Source: Rhodomyrtus psidioides
Taxonomy: Eukaryota; Streptophyta; Magnoliopsida; Myrtales; Myrtaceae
Assembly: GCA_021437785.1 (NCBI GenBank)
Contig: JAILYB010000042.1
Span: forward strand, 2,976,001-3,040,000
Direction: 5' to 3'
DNA length: 64,000 nt
Every line of letters starts with the position of its first letter. Position 1 is the stretch's first letter. A model generated the notes under the pieces. The model worked only from the letters and a program-made list of their open reading frames with translations. It had not been told where the DNA came from and did not search any database. Made by a program: the position numbers and the translations under genes. Positions 25,234-36,104 of the stretch are shown here, piece after piece.

Positions 25234-25502
25234 TTCTCAATTGATATGAATCAAAGGATGACGTACCCACTCTTCGGGGCTAGTCGGAGACTCGATCATT
25301 CTGTGGATCGGTCTTAGAAAAGACTTGCCTACTAAAAGGCTTCACCTAAGGATGACGCACCCAGTCTTTGGGGCGGCCAAAAGTCCTGCAGAAAGCTTAG
25401 ACCTGAAAATATTTTCCTCGCCAAGAAGATATTAGTAATCTTTGGGAAGACAATAATTTTCTAACTGACAAAATTCTACGACTTAAGTTTTAGTCATGAA
25501 AT

Positions 25503-25895
25503 GTGCATTTTGATTGCTGGAGGTTATCCAAAACATTCCTGCCATATACAGATGTGATCATAAATTCCTTGCACGGAAACTCTAGATCAAACAATTTGAA
25601 AATTTCAAAAAGAGTTTGCTCAAAACATCCATTGGAGTATTTCTCATCCAAGAAGGCTTCTCACTGCTCTGTGATAATGATCTTTAATAGGGAAAGTGCT
25701 CAATTTCCTACCAACCTGTGCCTGGGTTTCAGGATCATTCGCAACGCATACATTTCGACCGATCAGGAGGTCTTTCACGGGACCGTAGTGTTAGGCTTGG
25801 ATATCGGTTTCCAAGGGGGACTCACTTTTGAGTCAAGGCCGTTGAACGAAAATTTTCACTATCTGCTCCGGGTTTACAAGTCAAGAACCCTGTAA
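25503..25895 (+). other. Conserved antisense reading frame of unknown function (element B)
   Basis: The last 60 or so codons (FPTNLCLGFRIIRNAYI, EVFHGTVVLGLDIGFQGG, LLRVYKSRTL) match the equivalent frame in element A (52746-53222: FPTDLCLGFRLIRSAYI, EVFHGTVMLGLDIGFQGG, PLRVYKSRTL). In both elements it lies antisense to the element. No family is recognised. It may be a decayed exon or only conserved DNA. Confidence 0.4.
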
Positions 25896-26569
25896 AATGA
25901 GAAAGAAATAGTCTTGCTCGTACTTCTTTGAGCTAAGTTATACATTAACCCAAGTGTCTTAGTCAGATAAGACTGCTTCAGGGTTGTAACATTGGAAGGA
26001 TTGGGGACCGAAAAAGGCTTATTTTTTGTCCAAAAATTGTGAAGGGTTTGGCATTGGTGATCATTGCAAATTTACCACATGTCCTTCGAAGAACATCTCC
26101 ATTTCTTGAAGTGTACACTCCTCTTTTAGAGCGCACAAGGATGTTTAAAAGCGTCTCTTGTTACATTAAGAGACCGTCTGTTTGTGTGTTTGCAATTTGA
26201 GCACAACATCATTTGGAGAGTAGTCATCTTAATCTGACTCCTTTGCAGGGTCTTTTCATCGTATATCTAGACTTTACTGGGGATATTTTGAATAGACATC
26301 AGCCTTGCTTTTTACCAGGCACTTTGCTTTTTCTTGATGTCTAGGGATTTTTCTTTTCCCCCTTTTTTTAATCCCGTGTTTTTCTTTTCTTTTGGAGCTA
26401 GGATTTTCGGCAATCATGCTAGATATGCAACTTAAACTTTGGCACGCTTCCATTCCTAGAGTGATGTTGTCTTTGCTTTGGAATATGCAATGATCACCAA
26501 TAGGTTGATGAAATGAATTTGCTGGCTCAACTTGGTCGTGCAAAGGATAACAGTGTGTAGGATAGAGAA

Positions 26570-26916
26570 ATGAATTATTCTCGTCATCCTATGACACTTG
26601 GATTATCATATAAACAACACACAAAGATTTATGTTAGTCCGAGCAAGAAAATTTCAAACCGTTTACTTTCTGATACTGTTGGACTAACCTTCATTTGCCC
26701 CAATGTGGGGTGGTTCTTGACAGGGTTGAGAATGAAAATCGCCGTTCAATGGGGTTCTCAATGGGCATCTGTAGTGTTTGGAATGAAGAAATAAATGCCT
26801 CTGTCATCTCGATCCATGTAATCGTTGCGAATGACCCTTATATCCATAGGTTAAGGTTTCGCTATCATTTCCAATCTCCTCATCTCTCAAGTGTGTATGG
26901 GACGTGTTTGGATTAG
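26570..26916 (+). other. Second conserved antisense block of unknown function (element B)
   Basis: The readings SRHPMTLGLSYKQHTKIYVS, SKKISN and GWFLTGLRMK match SRHPMALGLPYKQHTKIDVS, SKKISN and GWFLTGLRMK in element A (52187-51843, minus strand). A frameshift lies near 26700 in B. No family is recognised. Confidence 0.4.
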
Positions 26917-27149
26917 GCTCGCTTCTCTTATGAGAAAATACCCTTTTGAACAGTTCAAACGACTCTTGTTGGAAAAATTCATTTCATTTCATCAAGATTT
27001 ATCCTTCAAAGGGATTTTGTGATGCACCATACATGTGTAATTCATGTTCAGACAATCTCATGTTTTAAAACATGAATGTCAATGAAGTAAGAATTCTATG
27101 TCTTTTTAGATGTGAGAATCGAATTATTTCTGAAAGTTTTTAATCTCCA

Positions 27150-27775
27150 ATGAATTGGGAAAAGGGATACTTACCTGCCCATCGAGGCTGGAGATCCTGG
27201 AGATATAAAAGGGATATGTCATCGTATATTCTAAAACTTTACAAAAATTGGAACGATACATCTTACCCTTGGTCATATGCTCCAACGAGTGTACAAGGGT
27301 TGTGAAAATCTGCACTTCACATAGTAACACAAGATTGTTAGGTGTTCTAAAGTTCTTTCGACTTCGTGGTTTTTGGAGAAAAATGAAACTTACATGTCTG
27401 CCCTGATGGCGAGCTCCTGCCAAGGATAAATATTAAGCATTATTTTGGGTTTCCAAATTCAAAACAAATTGGGACAATACTACTTTACTCTTGATTTGAA
27501 TTCCATTCTGCATGCCAATGTGCAGATTGTAGAAGCCGGCCCTCAAGCTTGTGGCCATGATTTCTTCGTCTGGTTGGGCAACGAATCCACCTCGAGGATT
27601 TACGTCGGAGGAGATTCATTCATCTTTTTGGGCGTGTTTCATGCACTGTTTTGTTATTTGAATGCATGGCTTCTTGGGTGCCTCGTCTCTGTTCATCACC
27701 TGAGAGGAAAATGAGAGAACATTATCCCCGCATCTGATTGAAAATCATTTAGGAACGATACGTTCTTTTTACCAA
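27150..27775 (-). repeat. Three related modules with splice-like borders (element B)
   Basis: On the minus strand, three related stretches each start with a GTAA/GTAG-like sequence followed by a variant of TGTATCGTTCCAATTTT (near 27245, 27475 and 27755) and end in a pyrimidine stretch and CAG. One is followed by GATCTCCAGCC and then GGCAGGTAAGTATCCC. The same three occur in element A at 51055-51555. They may be remnants of introns from a captured gene. Confidence 0.45.
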
Positions 27776-28735
27776 ATGGGTGTCTCCGCGGCCAAATGCG
27801 TTTTACATTGAAAGAATGGATTCCATTACGCTCTGCGGATGATAACTATCGCTTCAGGGACTTGCCCCACGGATTAAACGATGAATTTGATGTCTTCGGC
27901 TTCGACATGCTTTCCGGATGTAGGAATGGTTTGCCCCCATTTTCAGTGGAGATGGGTTTTGTCGAGTGGGCAAGATCAAAAACTCATCCTAGATTTGGCT
28001 TTAGTCGAAGGTTGAAATCCCGACCTTGGATAAGCGAATCATGATTCATCTCCTTCTGCTTCGGATTTGTCATTTGCATGCTTCACATTTTACAATACCA
28101 ACTTCGCCGCTTGATGAAAATGAATCGATGATTTTCGAATTGCCCCAAGTTCTATAGTCATCTGCGTCGAATCTCTTTGAACTTCATCGGGTGATAGACC
28201 AACTGATAAAATGATTTTTCAATCCCGAGATCGAACTCCTGACGTTTCGTACCACTTCCATTTCACTGACTACCAGGACACAGCACTATTGGCGTCCCTA
28301 ACTGGTTCGTTTTTTGTTATAAAATTCTTGAAGCAGTTAGCGACCCCCATCGAGAATGAAACAAGCTTAATTTAGAGTTCATAACGACTAAAGGTCCCTT
28401 AGAACGATATAGAGCTAACCGTCTTTGAGCTCGCTCGGGCTTTTGCTCGCATTTTCCTATGTGAAGCCTTTAAATGTTTTTCTTCGTGGCGTTCAATTGA
28501 TTCGCCTCGACTCTAATCTAACAAGGGATTGTCGCACTCAAGCATGATGATGCTCGCAGGTAGTACTGATCGCTGCCCCAGATTAACTCTAGGCATTAAG
28601 GAAGATTATCTTGCATGGAAGACTTTATGACATAAAGATTAATGATACATCCAGTCACATGTGCCTAGTTCCCTTGAGGATTCTCGGTGATCAGCCAGTT
28701 ACACCATGAATCAGACATATAATCGTCATTTTGGA
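27776..28735. other. Element B non-coding region 3' of the transcription-factor gene
   Basis: No gene is recognised between the intron-like modules and the end of the transcription-factor gene at 28736. Short frames here have no second copy in element A. Confidence 0.45.
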
Positions 28736-30325
28736 TCATAACTTCATGAGCCCATCAGTTTTAAACTGATCGATCCAGATATGGAGCTCCTCATCAAGGA
28801 AATCTTTTGATTCTTCGAGCAACTGATATTCGGGTTGACCATCATCGCTTGGCGTTGAAGGATTCCTGTTTCTGTTGTGAGCGATCTGATTCTTCGAGCT
28901 AGAACCTTCGTCGTTGCTCGAGATTATAAGAGGATGATTGATCGGTTCACTATCAAAAGCACCTTCCATTTGGGAATGGAAGAAACAAAAATCCTCAGAG
29001 CATCCGCCCGCTTGATCTTCCGAAATCATATGCCCAAGCCGGGCAGATCTTTGAACACTAGGCGCAATATGTTGATCGGGGATAGGAAGAGCACTAGCGA
29101 AAAGTTGCTGCTCAAACCAAGGAGTTCGTACCTACTGCACTTGAGGCATATACTCTTGAGGGGTGCTGAGATGATTCGGGGGAATATTCTGATTAGCGCC
29201 CAAGTAGTCGATGGTGCTGCTACCAGCTTGGTCGGTGCCTAGATTCGGCAGGGTATTTCTTACTTCAGGGGCATTGTAGTTATAGCCATGCCTAGTGTTT
29301 AGGCACAAGTTGAGTTCTTTCAGGTTCAGTGCTGTGTGGCGCTGTCTTAGCGCCCTTTTGTAGCTCTTGAGGTGACTCGCGACTCCATATTTAGTGAGTC
29401 CTGGTATGTTCATGATCTCAAGTATGCGCGTTGGATATGCTGAGTTGATCCCTAGTTGCTGAACCGCACTAAGGAACTTGAGATGAAGCTCGGGGGACCA
29501 ATTGACCCTCGTCTTCTTGCGACCCGGAACAGTGTTGACAACTTGGCTATTGCTCTCTGGCCTATTTCCAGTAGGATTTGATCGAGCCGGAAATTGTTGT
29601 GGAGGGAATTCATCAGCTTTGGATTGGTCGGTCGTGATAGTAAGCTCATCGTTAAGGAAACTCCAATCATGGTGACGCATATCACATCCTTTAGAAGGCA
29701 TCGGTATTGACTTCGTAGAATTGATTTGTTCATGCATATCTCCAACAAAATCTGATTGTATCGAAGATGGTTCGAGGGAGTGGGGTGGTGAATGAGCATT
29801 TTCAATCCTCATATAAGGCTTATCAAGGAACATTTCGCCGAGAGTGATAGGGCCACCGCAATTAAGGCAAGCGATAGTGCTGGGAGCTTTCTTATACCTC
29901 ATGTTCTCCGCTCGAAGCTTTTCGTTTTCCTCCTTTAGAATCGCAAGTTCTTGACGTCTGTGTTGAGCCCTCAATTTGGCTCGCTTATTTTGAAACCAAA
30001 ACTTGACCCTCAAAGGTTTCATCCCTAGCTTCTGGCCCAATTCATTTCTTTGTTTCATGTTCGGGAGAGGGCATTCACTAAAGAAAGCTTCAAGCTCTTG
30101 GATTTCATTCTGAGTGTGGCACTGGCGACGTTTCCTTTTCCGGGATTGACCATCGCTGCTGCTGTTGTCGTCGCTGCTGAGATCCTGAACTTCATTGCCG
30201 AAAGGGTTGGGTTCTGTGGTTCTGGTACCAGACGCCATCCTAGAATCTTCGAGATCTCTCAGTAGTTCATTTTCTGAGATTTTTGGATCAGTCGCCTCTA
30301 GCAACTGATGGTAACTCTCAAACAT
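28736..30325 (-). pseudogene. Chimeric HD-ZIP IV homeodomain plus GARP transcription factor (copy B), one in-frame TAG
   Basis: This is a predicted nuclear DNA-binding protein, 529 codons in one frame, with a single TAG at codon 398 (29132-29134). The start is ATG at 30325, MFESYHQLLE, shared with the copy at 49097. Domains: acidic N-terminus; basic RKRKRR and homeodomain (about 62-121, with LRVKFWFQNKRAKLRAQ); leucine-zipper-like helix (123-145); CLNCGG (CxxC, 153-156) and LDKPYMRIENAH, exactly the layout of HD-ZIP IV proteins, but no START domain follows. Instead a GARP domain (about 268-327: VNWSPELHLKFLSAV, PTRILEIMNIPGLT, VASHLKSYKR) of type-B ARR/GLK kind follows, then Gln/Asn-rich linker and acidic-hydrophobic DFLDEELHIWIDQF. 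The stop leaves both DNA-binding domains intact and removes the C-terminal motif. It is in sense orientation in element B. Confidence 0.88.
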
Positions 30326-30972
30326 GTTGGATCGAAAAATGTTCGATCAATTTTTGCTCACTCAGGGTTCTCTACTCTCTCATGTATGCTCACTCTCTCT
30401 AAATTTTCTTTTGAGTGGTTCTGTATGCCCATGAAACGTTCTTTAAACATGGATGAAGATCATCAGGCAACGGTTGCTCCCAAGATTTCGTATTTCCCGC
30501 TTTGTCGTCTTCTTTCTTCTTTTCAACGTGGAGGGACACCAAATCGATTTCCTTTTCTCGATATCCATGTCTGTCTCCCACTTATTTTCAAAAAGGTGGA
30601 ACTACGCTCGCCTCCCGCTCAGTTTTTTAATATGATGGGACCGCCAAATCCTTTCGCAACTTTTTTCGATAGTTGCGCTTAACTCCCGCTCAATTTTAAT
30701 ATGGTGACACCGACATATCTTTTTACAACTTTTTTAGGTTTATCAAGCCTGAAATCGCGGACTGGGACAAATCTGATGGTTCACCGAAAGAGCCACCATT
30801 GCTTTACCCAATTAACTTGGCTCCACGAGCATTATTGCTGTGTCTTTCTTCATTCTCGAGTTTCTATAAAAGGAGGAGTTAATGCAGAGAAGATTAACAC
30901 TCTTACATAATTGCCTTTTCGTATTTTAATCACTCTACCACACTCATCTTCTTCTCCCTCACTCCAACGAAA
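30326..30972. promoter_or_regulatory. Shared divergent promoter region (element B)
   Basis: These 647 bp separate the starts of two divergent genes. A TATA box (TATAAAAG, 30865-30872) lies about 100 bp before the coiled-coil start, in the same place as in element A. Blocks also conserved in A include GAAATCGCGGAC (near 30749), TGCTTTACCC with GGCTCCAC (near 30800-30820) and CTCGAG just before the TATA box. An imperfect direct repeat of about 70 bp lies at 30615-30740, with the core AATATGGTGACACCGAC. For the homeodomain gene I see GTGAGCATACATGAGAGAGT shared with A but no firm TATA. Confidence 0.7.
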
Positions 30973-31704
30973 ATGACCTCCTCTCCTATTCGCGCTTTCT
31001 CAGCCGAAATTTTGGCCCAGTGGGAAAAACTCTATAACCTCCTCGGTCGAGGCTATGCTCATATAGCCGATCACCCAGAAACTGAAGATGAAATCCGTAT
31101 TTTGCTCGTGGAAATAGACACCACCTCCATCGAGGGCACTAATTTAGAGAGGGAATATAGAATCTTCCCAACCCTCTTTATAAACTTTTTATAGACTTAC
31201 CGTGTCGCTCATCGAAAAGCTACCGTGGCTCACGTTTTGCGAGCTCGCTATGAGGATCGGTCCAACTGCTTGGTGTTGGCCAACCTTGTGGCCGATAGTC
31301 ACAGAAAGGCTGTTAAGTTCGCCAACAAGCGAGTCTCGATGTTGCTTCGCGAGAGGGGAAATTTGGTGGAGCGCTTGGCCTTATCCCTGACCACCTATGA
31401 GCATGACCGTCGTAATGTCGTGTTGAAGTTTCAATGTGAGTGGCAGGAAGAAAGGCTTGACAGCATTACCGCGGATATAGCCCATGGGAGAGGACTAGTT
31501 CGGGACCTGGAAATAGCCGCCGAAGATCACGGGACCAAGGTTGCCGATCTTAAAGGGGAATGTAAACGCCTTCTTCTTAAGCTTGCAGATCTCGAGTCTC
31601 AAGGTGGTGAGTATAAGCAAAGCATCAATAATATGGAGGGCCAACTAGGTTCCTTTGTGATGCTAATTAGGGCTCATTACGGTTTTATGTTTCCACCCCG
31701 ATGA
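30973..31704 (+). pseudogene. Coiled-coil protein gene, antisense cargo of element B, one in-frame TAG
   Basis: Copy B of a 243-codon protein of unknown function. A single TAG at 31192-31194 replaces what is GAG in the A copy (LFINFL-stop-TYRVAHRK against LFAHSLEAYRAANRE); otherwise the frame is open, and about 70% of residues match the A copy by eye. The N-terminus (SPIRAFSAEILAQWEKLYNL) is well conserved. From about residue 85 the protein is a long charged helix (ERGNLVERLALSLTTYEHD, EWQEERLDSITADI, VADLKGECKRLLLKLADLES), so a coiled-coil oligomer is likely. No catalytic motif, signal peptide or membrane segment is seen. Antisense ORFs are known in Tat-lineage elements, but I cannot link this one to a named family. 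Confidence 0.75.
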
Positions 31705-33161
31705 TTTGTATGATCTGCTTTTAAGGTCCCTCGATTGAGTGAAATGAATGAAAGCTCTAATGTGTGTGTCTCAACTTCTGTATGGCTGACTTTCTCGAAC
31801 ACCTGACCACTCTCAACCTAGGCAAGCTGCGCTTTGACATTGATGATTCGAGCGTGTACATCTTGATTTTTTAATCTTGCTTATGATCGGATAAAGGAAC
31901 CTCCCACCGCGATTATCCACAAAAAGACTTCTCTTCTCTACTTGTTTTTAACCTGTTTCAAATGAAAAGGCAGAATCAGAAGAAAGAATTTGAAAAATAA
32001 AGCATAAATCCTTTCAATTTTATGCTTACTTATGATTAATAGGGATAAAAGCTTTTACAAGGGTTTTGGCCTTGTGCAAAAGCTTTTATCAATATTCCTC
32101 AAAGGAAAGCATATCATTGAAAGGAATGTAATTCACGATAATTGCCTTTGATCAATTCCAAGAAAATCAATGGAATGTTCAAAAGTACACAATTACGATG
32201 TGTTTTAAATTCAATTGAAGATACGGTATCCAAATTAAAGTTGTTTGCTAAGAACGAGAGTAATTTGGATATCTATCTTTTCATTAAATTTGAAAAACAC
32301 GAATACTCTTGATCAATTATTGTGGATTACCAATGATGCAAAACATGCATGAACCAATTCAAGTTTATAGTTCCTTCTGGCGAAATTGGGATTGTATTGC
32401 CCTATACGGCCAAAAGGTTGTATAAGACTTCCAATTTCAATTTCATCCAAAGGAATTATAAAATTGATTTTGGAGTATTCGAGTGATTAAAAGAAATGCC
32501 ACTATCACATTCCAATGACAAGTCAATAGAAATACAACAAATTTCAATCTGAATGTATATAAACACAAATAGATCCCTAATACAATCAATCTAAGGGATC
32601 AGATAGAGAGGATCTCAGCAAAATAAATCCTATACAAGAAGGCTAGAAATGAAAAATAAAACAAAGGAATGTGATCTTAATACTTAGAGATGCCCCAGTT
32701 TCGATCTTTGAGACGTGACTTCAAGATCACCTATTCCAAATCGTCATCTTCATTAGATGATACCTCAATGATGTCCATAGTAGGCTCTTCTTGTCCACTT
32801 GGCGCTCGTAATGGGATGACACCATCTTCATCTTCCATCAAGAACATTGGGAGGAAAACACTCATATCTATCCTCAAAATGGCATTTAATCCAATCACCG
32901 GAATTATGCAATGAATATAATGATTAAGAGCTGTAACAAGTTCGAGGGATAGAAAAGTCTTACCAACCAAACTTAAGAGAAAATCAAGCTTCTCTGTATT
33001 TTTTGCAGTGTTAGGTATACTAACCTTCCATAGACAAACGCATGAGACAAGTGAGGGAAAACTCCTAAAAATCAAAAGATAGGGCTTGGTACCTAAAGCC
33101 AAGGTTCTCGCCTCGAATTCTGGGAAGAGCCGATTCCATTGCACAACTATCGTTGCATTGG
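31705..33161 (-). other. Element B leader region between the coiled-coil gene and the LINE
   Basis: This corresponds to 44340-45764 of element A in inverse order. On the minus strand a 145-codon frame (33168-32731) reads SPNATIVVQWNRLFPEFEAR and ends EEPTMDIIEVSSNEDDDLE. In A the same sequence is present but has several stops (SPNATIAVQWNRLFLELE, EPTMDIIEISSNEDDELG). It could be the last trace of a gag or upstream ORF, because it lies where gag would start. The assignment is open. Confidence 0.45.
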
Positions 33162-33368
33162 GACTCAATCCATAGTTTTTTTTTTTTTGGTAAGGTGAGT
33201 TTGTATATACTTTTCAAATCACTAGGTACAAGATGGAACCGGACACAAAAACTTGAACCGGTAGTGGCAGTGATGCCAAAACAGGTTCAACGGTGTCACG
33301 GTTGCAAGAACCAACAACGCGTTATGCGCGAACATGAATGCCATGAGGCAACCATCATATCATCTAAA

Positions 33369-34700
33369 TCAGAACCAAGAAATTGTAAAATGCCAAACAA
33401 GCGGCAAAGCATGGCTAGAAGAGGTCTGGCCAAGAGGCGACCAACTAGGGAAGGGGATACAATAAAAACAGTAGCTGGAGATAGTATCAATAAGGACCGG
33501 AGGGAGCAGCCAGCTAAAGCAGTAAATCAAGATTACTTGGTTGTAAGACGCCATCAACAATGGCTGGGTTCTGGTCGTGGCAGGGAGGAGCAAGTAGCAA
33601 AACCAAGGCATCACCAGATGTAGAAGAACAGCAACAGCAACATAGCGACGGCTGACATAGGGGAGCCGAGCAGTAGTCAAAGGAAGTGGAACCAGCAGGC
33701 AGTCAAGGGAGGGAAGCCATATCACCACACGAGCAAAAGGAAAAACTGCACCACAGCTTGTGTCGATGAGAAGGAGAGGACCAGCCGGCTGGAGGAACAG
33801 CAATGAAGAGAGCATCCCAACAGGCCCAAGGTGGCTGGAGAACCGCCAAGTCGAGGCCAGCATAGATGAAGGCTCCTCTAACATAAGCAACAGGGAGAGT
33901 AATGAGGCGTAGCAGTGGGGGGAGATATGAATAATCAGTTGGCAAGATCCAGCAGGAATTAAAGGCCAAATAAATGAAAAAGTTCCAGGCGAGAGGGAGG
34001 AAGAGGATCCCAGCATCATCGGTAGGGTAGATAATGGGATGTAGGAGAAAAGCTGTCGACTAAGGGGGAGGCAACAGGTCCAGGGGTCTAAGGTGACCAG
34101 AGTGGGGTGGTCCATGGTCCAATAGGAAGTCAGACTCCACGTGATGTCCTCAAAGTCAGAATATCCCAGAGCAGTGTCCACAAAGTGTTCAGTAAAGCAA
34201 TCCGTGCAGGGGTCCAGAGCAAGAGGGAGAGCCAAAGTAAGGAGGCTGAATCGGTAGTCCTGTAATGAAACCGAATAGCAGGATCCACTATACCCCATCC
34301 ACCATAGCAGCAGACAACTCAAATAGGTTCCCCATGGTATGAAGAAGATTAGAGCAATAGAGTATTTATTTGTGCCATTTAGGAAGCGACAACAAATCTG
34401 TCTAGTTCCACCCCAAAGCTGTGTTTCTTTCACAGTAGTAAGAATATAGTAAGCCATATAACGTACAGCAGAAGATGGCCAGCAAAGCCGTGAAGGGAGG
34501 GACCAGCAAAGCCGAGAAGGGAAGGGCAGAATTGAGCCAAGGCACACAGTCCACAGATTGCACAGCCATGTGAGCTCTCGGCTCATGCCTGCAAGTGAGG
34601 AATCCAAACGTAACGGAAAGGAGCAGCTCATGGGTGATCGCCATTGCAGAATGTAAGACCATAAAGAGACACCAGACTTAGGGATAAGTGTATAATTCAT
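33369..34700 (-). other. 443-codon open frame in the LINE 3' region, doubtful coding status
   Basis: A single open frame with ATG at 34700 runs just after the ORF2 stop. The translation is rich in Leu, Ser, Pro, Trp and Cys, with hydrophobic stretches such as SLLTLALPLALDP. It resembles no family known to me. Its composition (many Cys and Trp, internal near-repeats like RLCWSLPSRLCWPS) suggests a chance frame in GC-richer DNA rather than a gene. Confidence 0.25.
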
Positions 34701-34715
34701 GTAGGAGAGTTCAAG

Positions 34716-35675
34716 TTATTGATTTTGTCTACCTTCTACAAAGATAGTAGGAGAAAGGCCCCAGTTTCTCTGGATTCTCCTATTCCGGGCATGATCACGA
34801 ATTCCCCCCAATGCAATAGCTTTGTCCTTGACCATCTTGGTGAGTTGTAGAACGATAGCCGGCACAAAGAGATCCTTTCTCCGAAAAAGTATGTTGTTCC
34901 TCTCTGTCCATATAATATGGCACAAGGCTCCTAGAGAGAACCTGGCAATACAGTGGCAAAAGGATCGGCCGCCAATGGACTGTGTCGCCCAAACTATAAG
35001 CTCATCCCAGGGGCGATTCCGCCAAGTGAGGGTACACTTGGCAGCCCAAATTGAGGCGAGGTTGCCGGTGATAGAGCAGCCAAAGAAGAGATGGTTGACC
35101 GAATCGGGTCTCTTGTGACAGAAAGCACAGGTTGCATCATCAATTCTGCGGTGTTGCTGTAGCAATATCTGGGTGGGGAGACGTTTGTGAGTGACCAGCC
35201 ATAAGAGGAATGAATCCCGGGGGGCAAAAGTGTTATCCCAAATAAAGGAATGCCAGTGGACCCGTTGTCCTTCAAGTCTAATAAGTTCCCACGCTGAGGA
35301 TACAGAGAATTCACCTGAATTATGACCACTCCATTTGAATTTATCCTCTCTATTTTGCAGGAAAGCAGGGTCCGGCCCCAGCAATGTATTTAGATCATCC
35401 AAAATAGTTGACGTTCCCCAATCTGAGTTGAAGAAGCCCCAGACCGAAATGTCGCGTGGGATTCTCGATCTATAGATATCTCCCGCCTCAAATCGTAGGT
35501 GGAGGGGTCCAATATCATGCCAGTGGTCAAACCAGAAAGAGGTGGATTGTCCATTGCCAAGTGCCCACTTGAACTGTAAGCCAAATTCTTGCCTGAGATC
35601 TAGTATCTTCTTCCAAGCCCAAGAACAGACGGTGGGTCTTTTAGCTACCCAAAAATTTATATTCTTCAGAAAAGT
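34716..35675 (-). pseudogene. LINE ORF2 C-terminal fragment with zf-RVT domain
   Basis: About 319 codons are open from the 5' truncation to the stop at 34716. The reading includes WALGNGQSTSFWFDHWHD, SGEFSVSSAWELIR and a zinc-binding cluster CAFCHKRPDSVNHLFFGC, which together are the end of plant L1 ORF2 (zf-RVT). The endonuclease and reverse transcriptase domains are missing because of 5' truncation. The fragment itself has no stop, so the insertion is young. Confidence 0.9.
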
Positions 35676-35690
35676 AGACTCAATCCATAG

Positions 35691-36083
35691 TTCGAAGTGA
35701 GCGGAATTGAAAAATGGATTACCCCATGTTTTTCCTCACAGAGATTCCATTTTCAATTCCTTCTATTGTGTTCCTAAAGAGGGCGCCTGGGGTTTTAGGC
35801 GCAATTGTGTGTATTCATTGTGTCGTGCTAAAGCAATAGACATGCATTTTATTTAACAATCACCGCTTCAATATAAACATCCACACAATCATACATCCAA
35901 AACTCCTGCCTGCATAAAACAAAGTTAACAAGCACTTCACCCCTTATTTCTCCCGTCTACAAAAACATCTAACACATTCGTTAGCATATACACCTCACTT
36001 TCGAGAGCATCTGCATAAAATTAGGTTAGAAGAATCAATCAACTTTTTAATCGGCTCAAGTCCACTAAATGGTTAAGAACCAG
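35691..36083 (-). other. Element B leader next to the primer-binding site
   Basis: This is untranslated leader matching 43925-44335 of element A (shared: GGAATTGAAAATGGA, GCGGAATTGAAAA). No gene is seen. Confidence 0.6.
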
Positions 36084-36101
36084 TCCCCCACGGAGTCGCC
36101 A
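36084..36101 (-). other. Primer-binding site of element B
   Basis: On the minus strand it reads TGGCGACTCCGTGGGGGA, three bases after the 5' LTR. It fits the 3' end of plant tRNA-Arg plus CCA, recalled from memory, with one or two mismatches. Tat/Ogre-type Ty3/gypsy elements use this primer. Confidence 0.8.
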
Positions 36102-36104
36102 GTC

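Larger units (their letters stand above)
33176..35676 (-). mobile_element. 5'-truncated LINE (L1-type) inserted in element B
   Basis: This 2.5-kb insertion ends in a run of 13 A residues on the minus strand (33176-33188) and is flanked by a 14-bp duplication GACTCAATCCATAG at 33162-33175 and 35677-35690. Element A shows the empty site (CTATGGATCGAGTCCCAA near 44332-44349). The minus strand encodes the C-terminal part of an L1 ORF2. All these are marks of target-primed reverse transcription. Confidence 0.93.
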
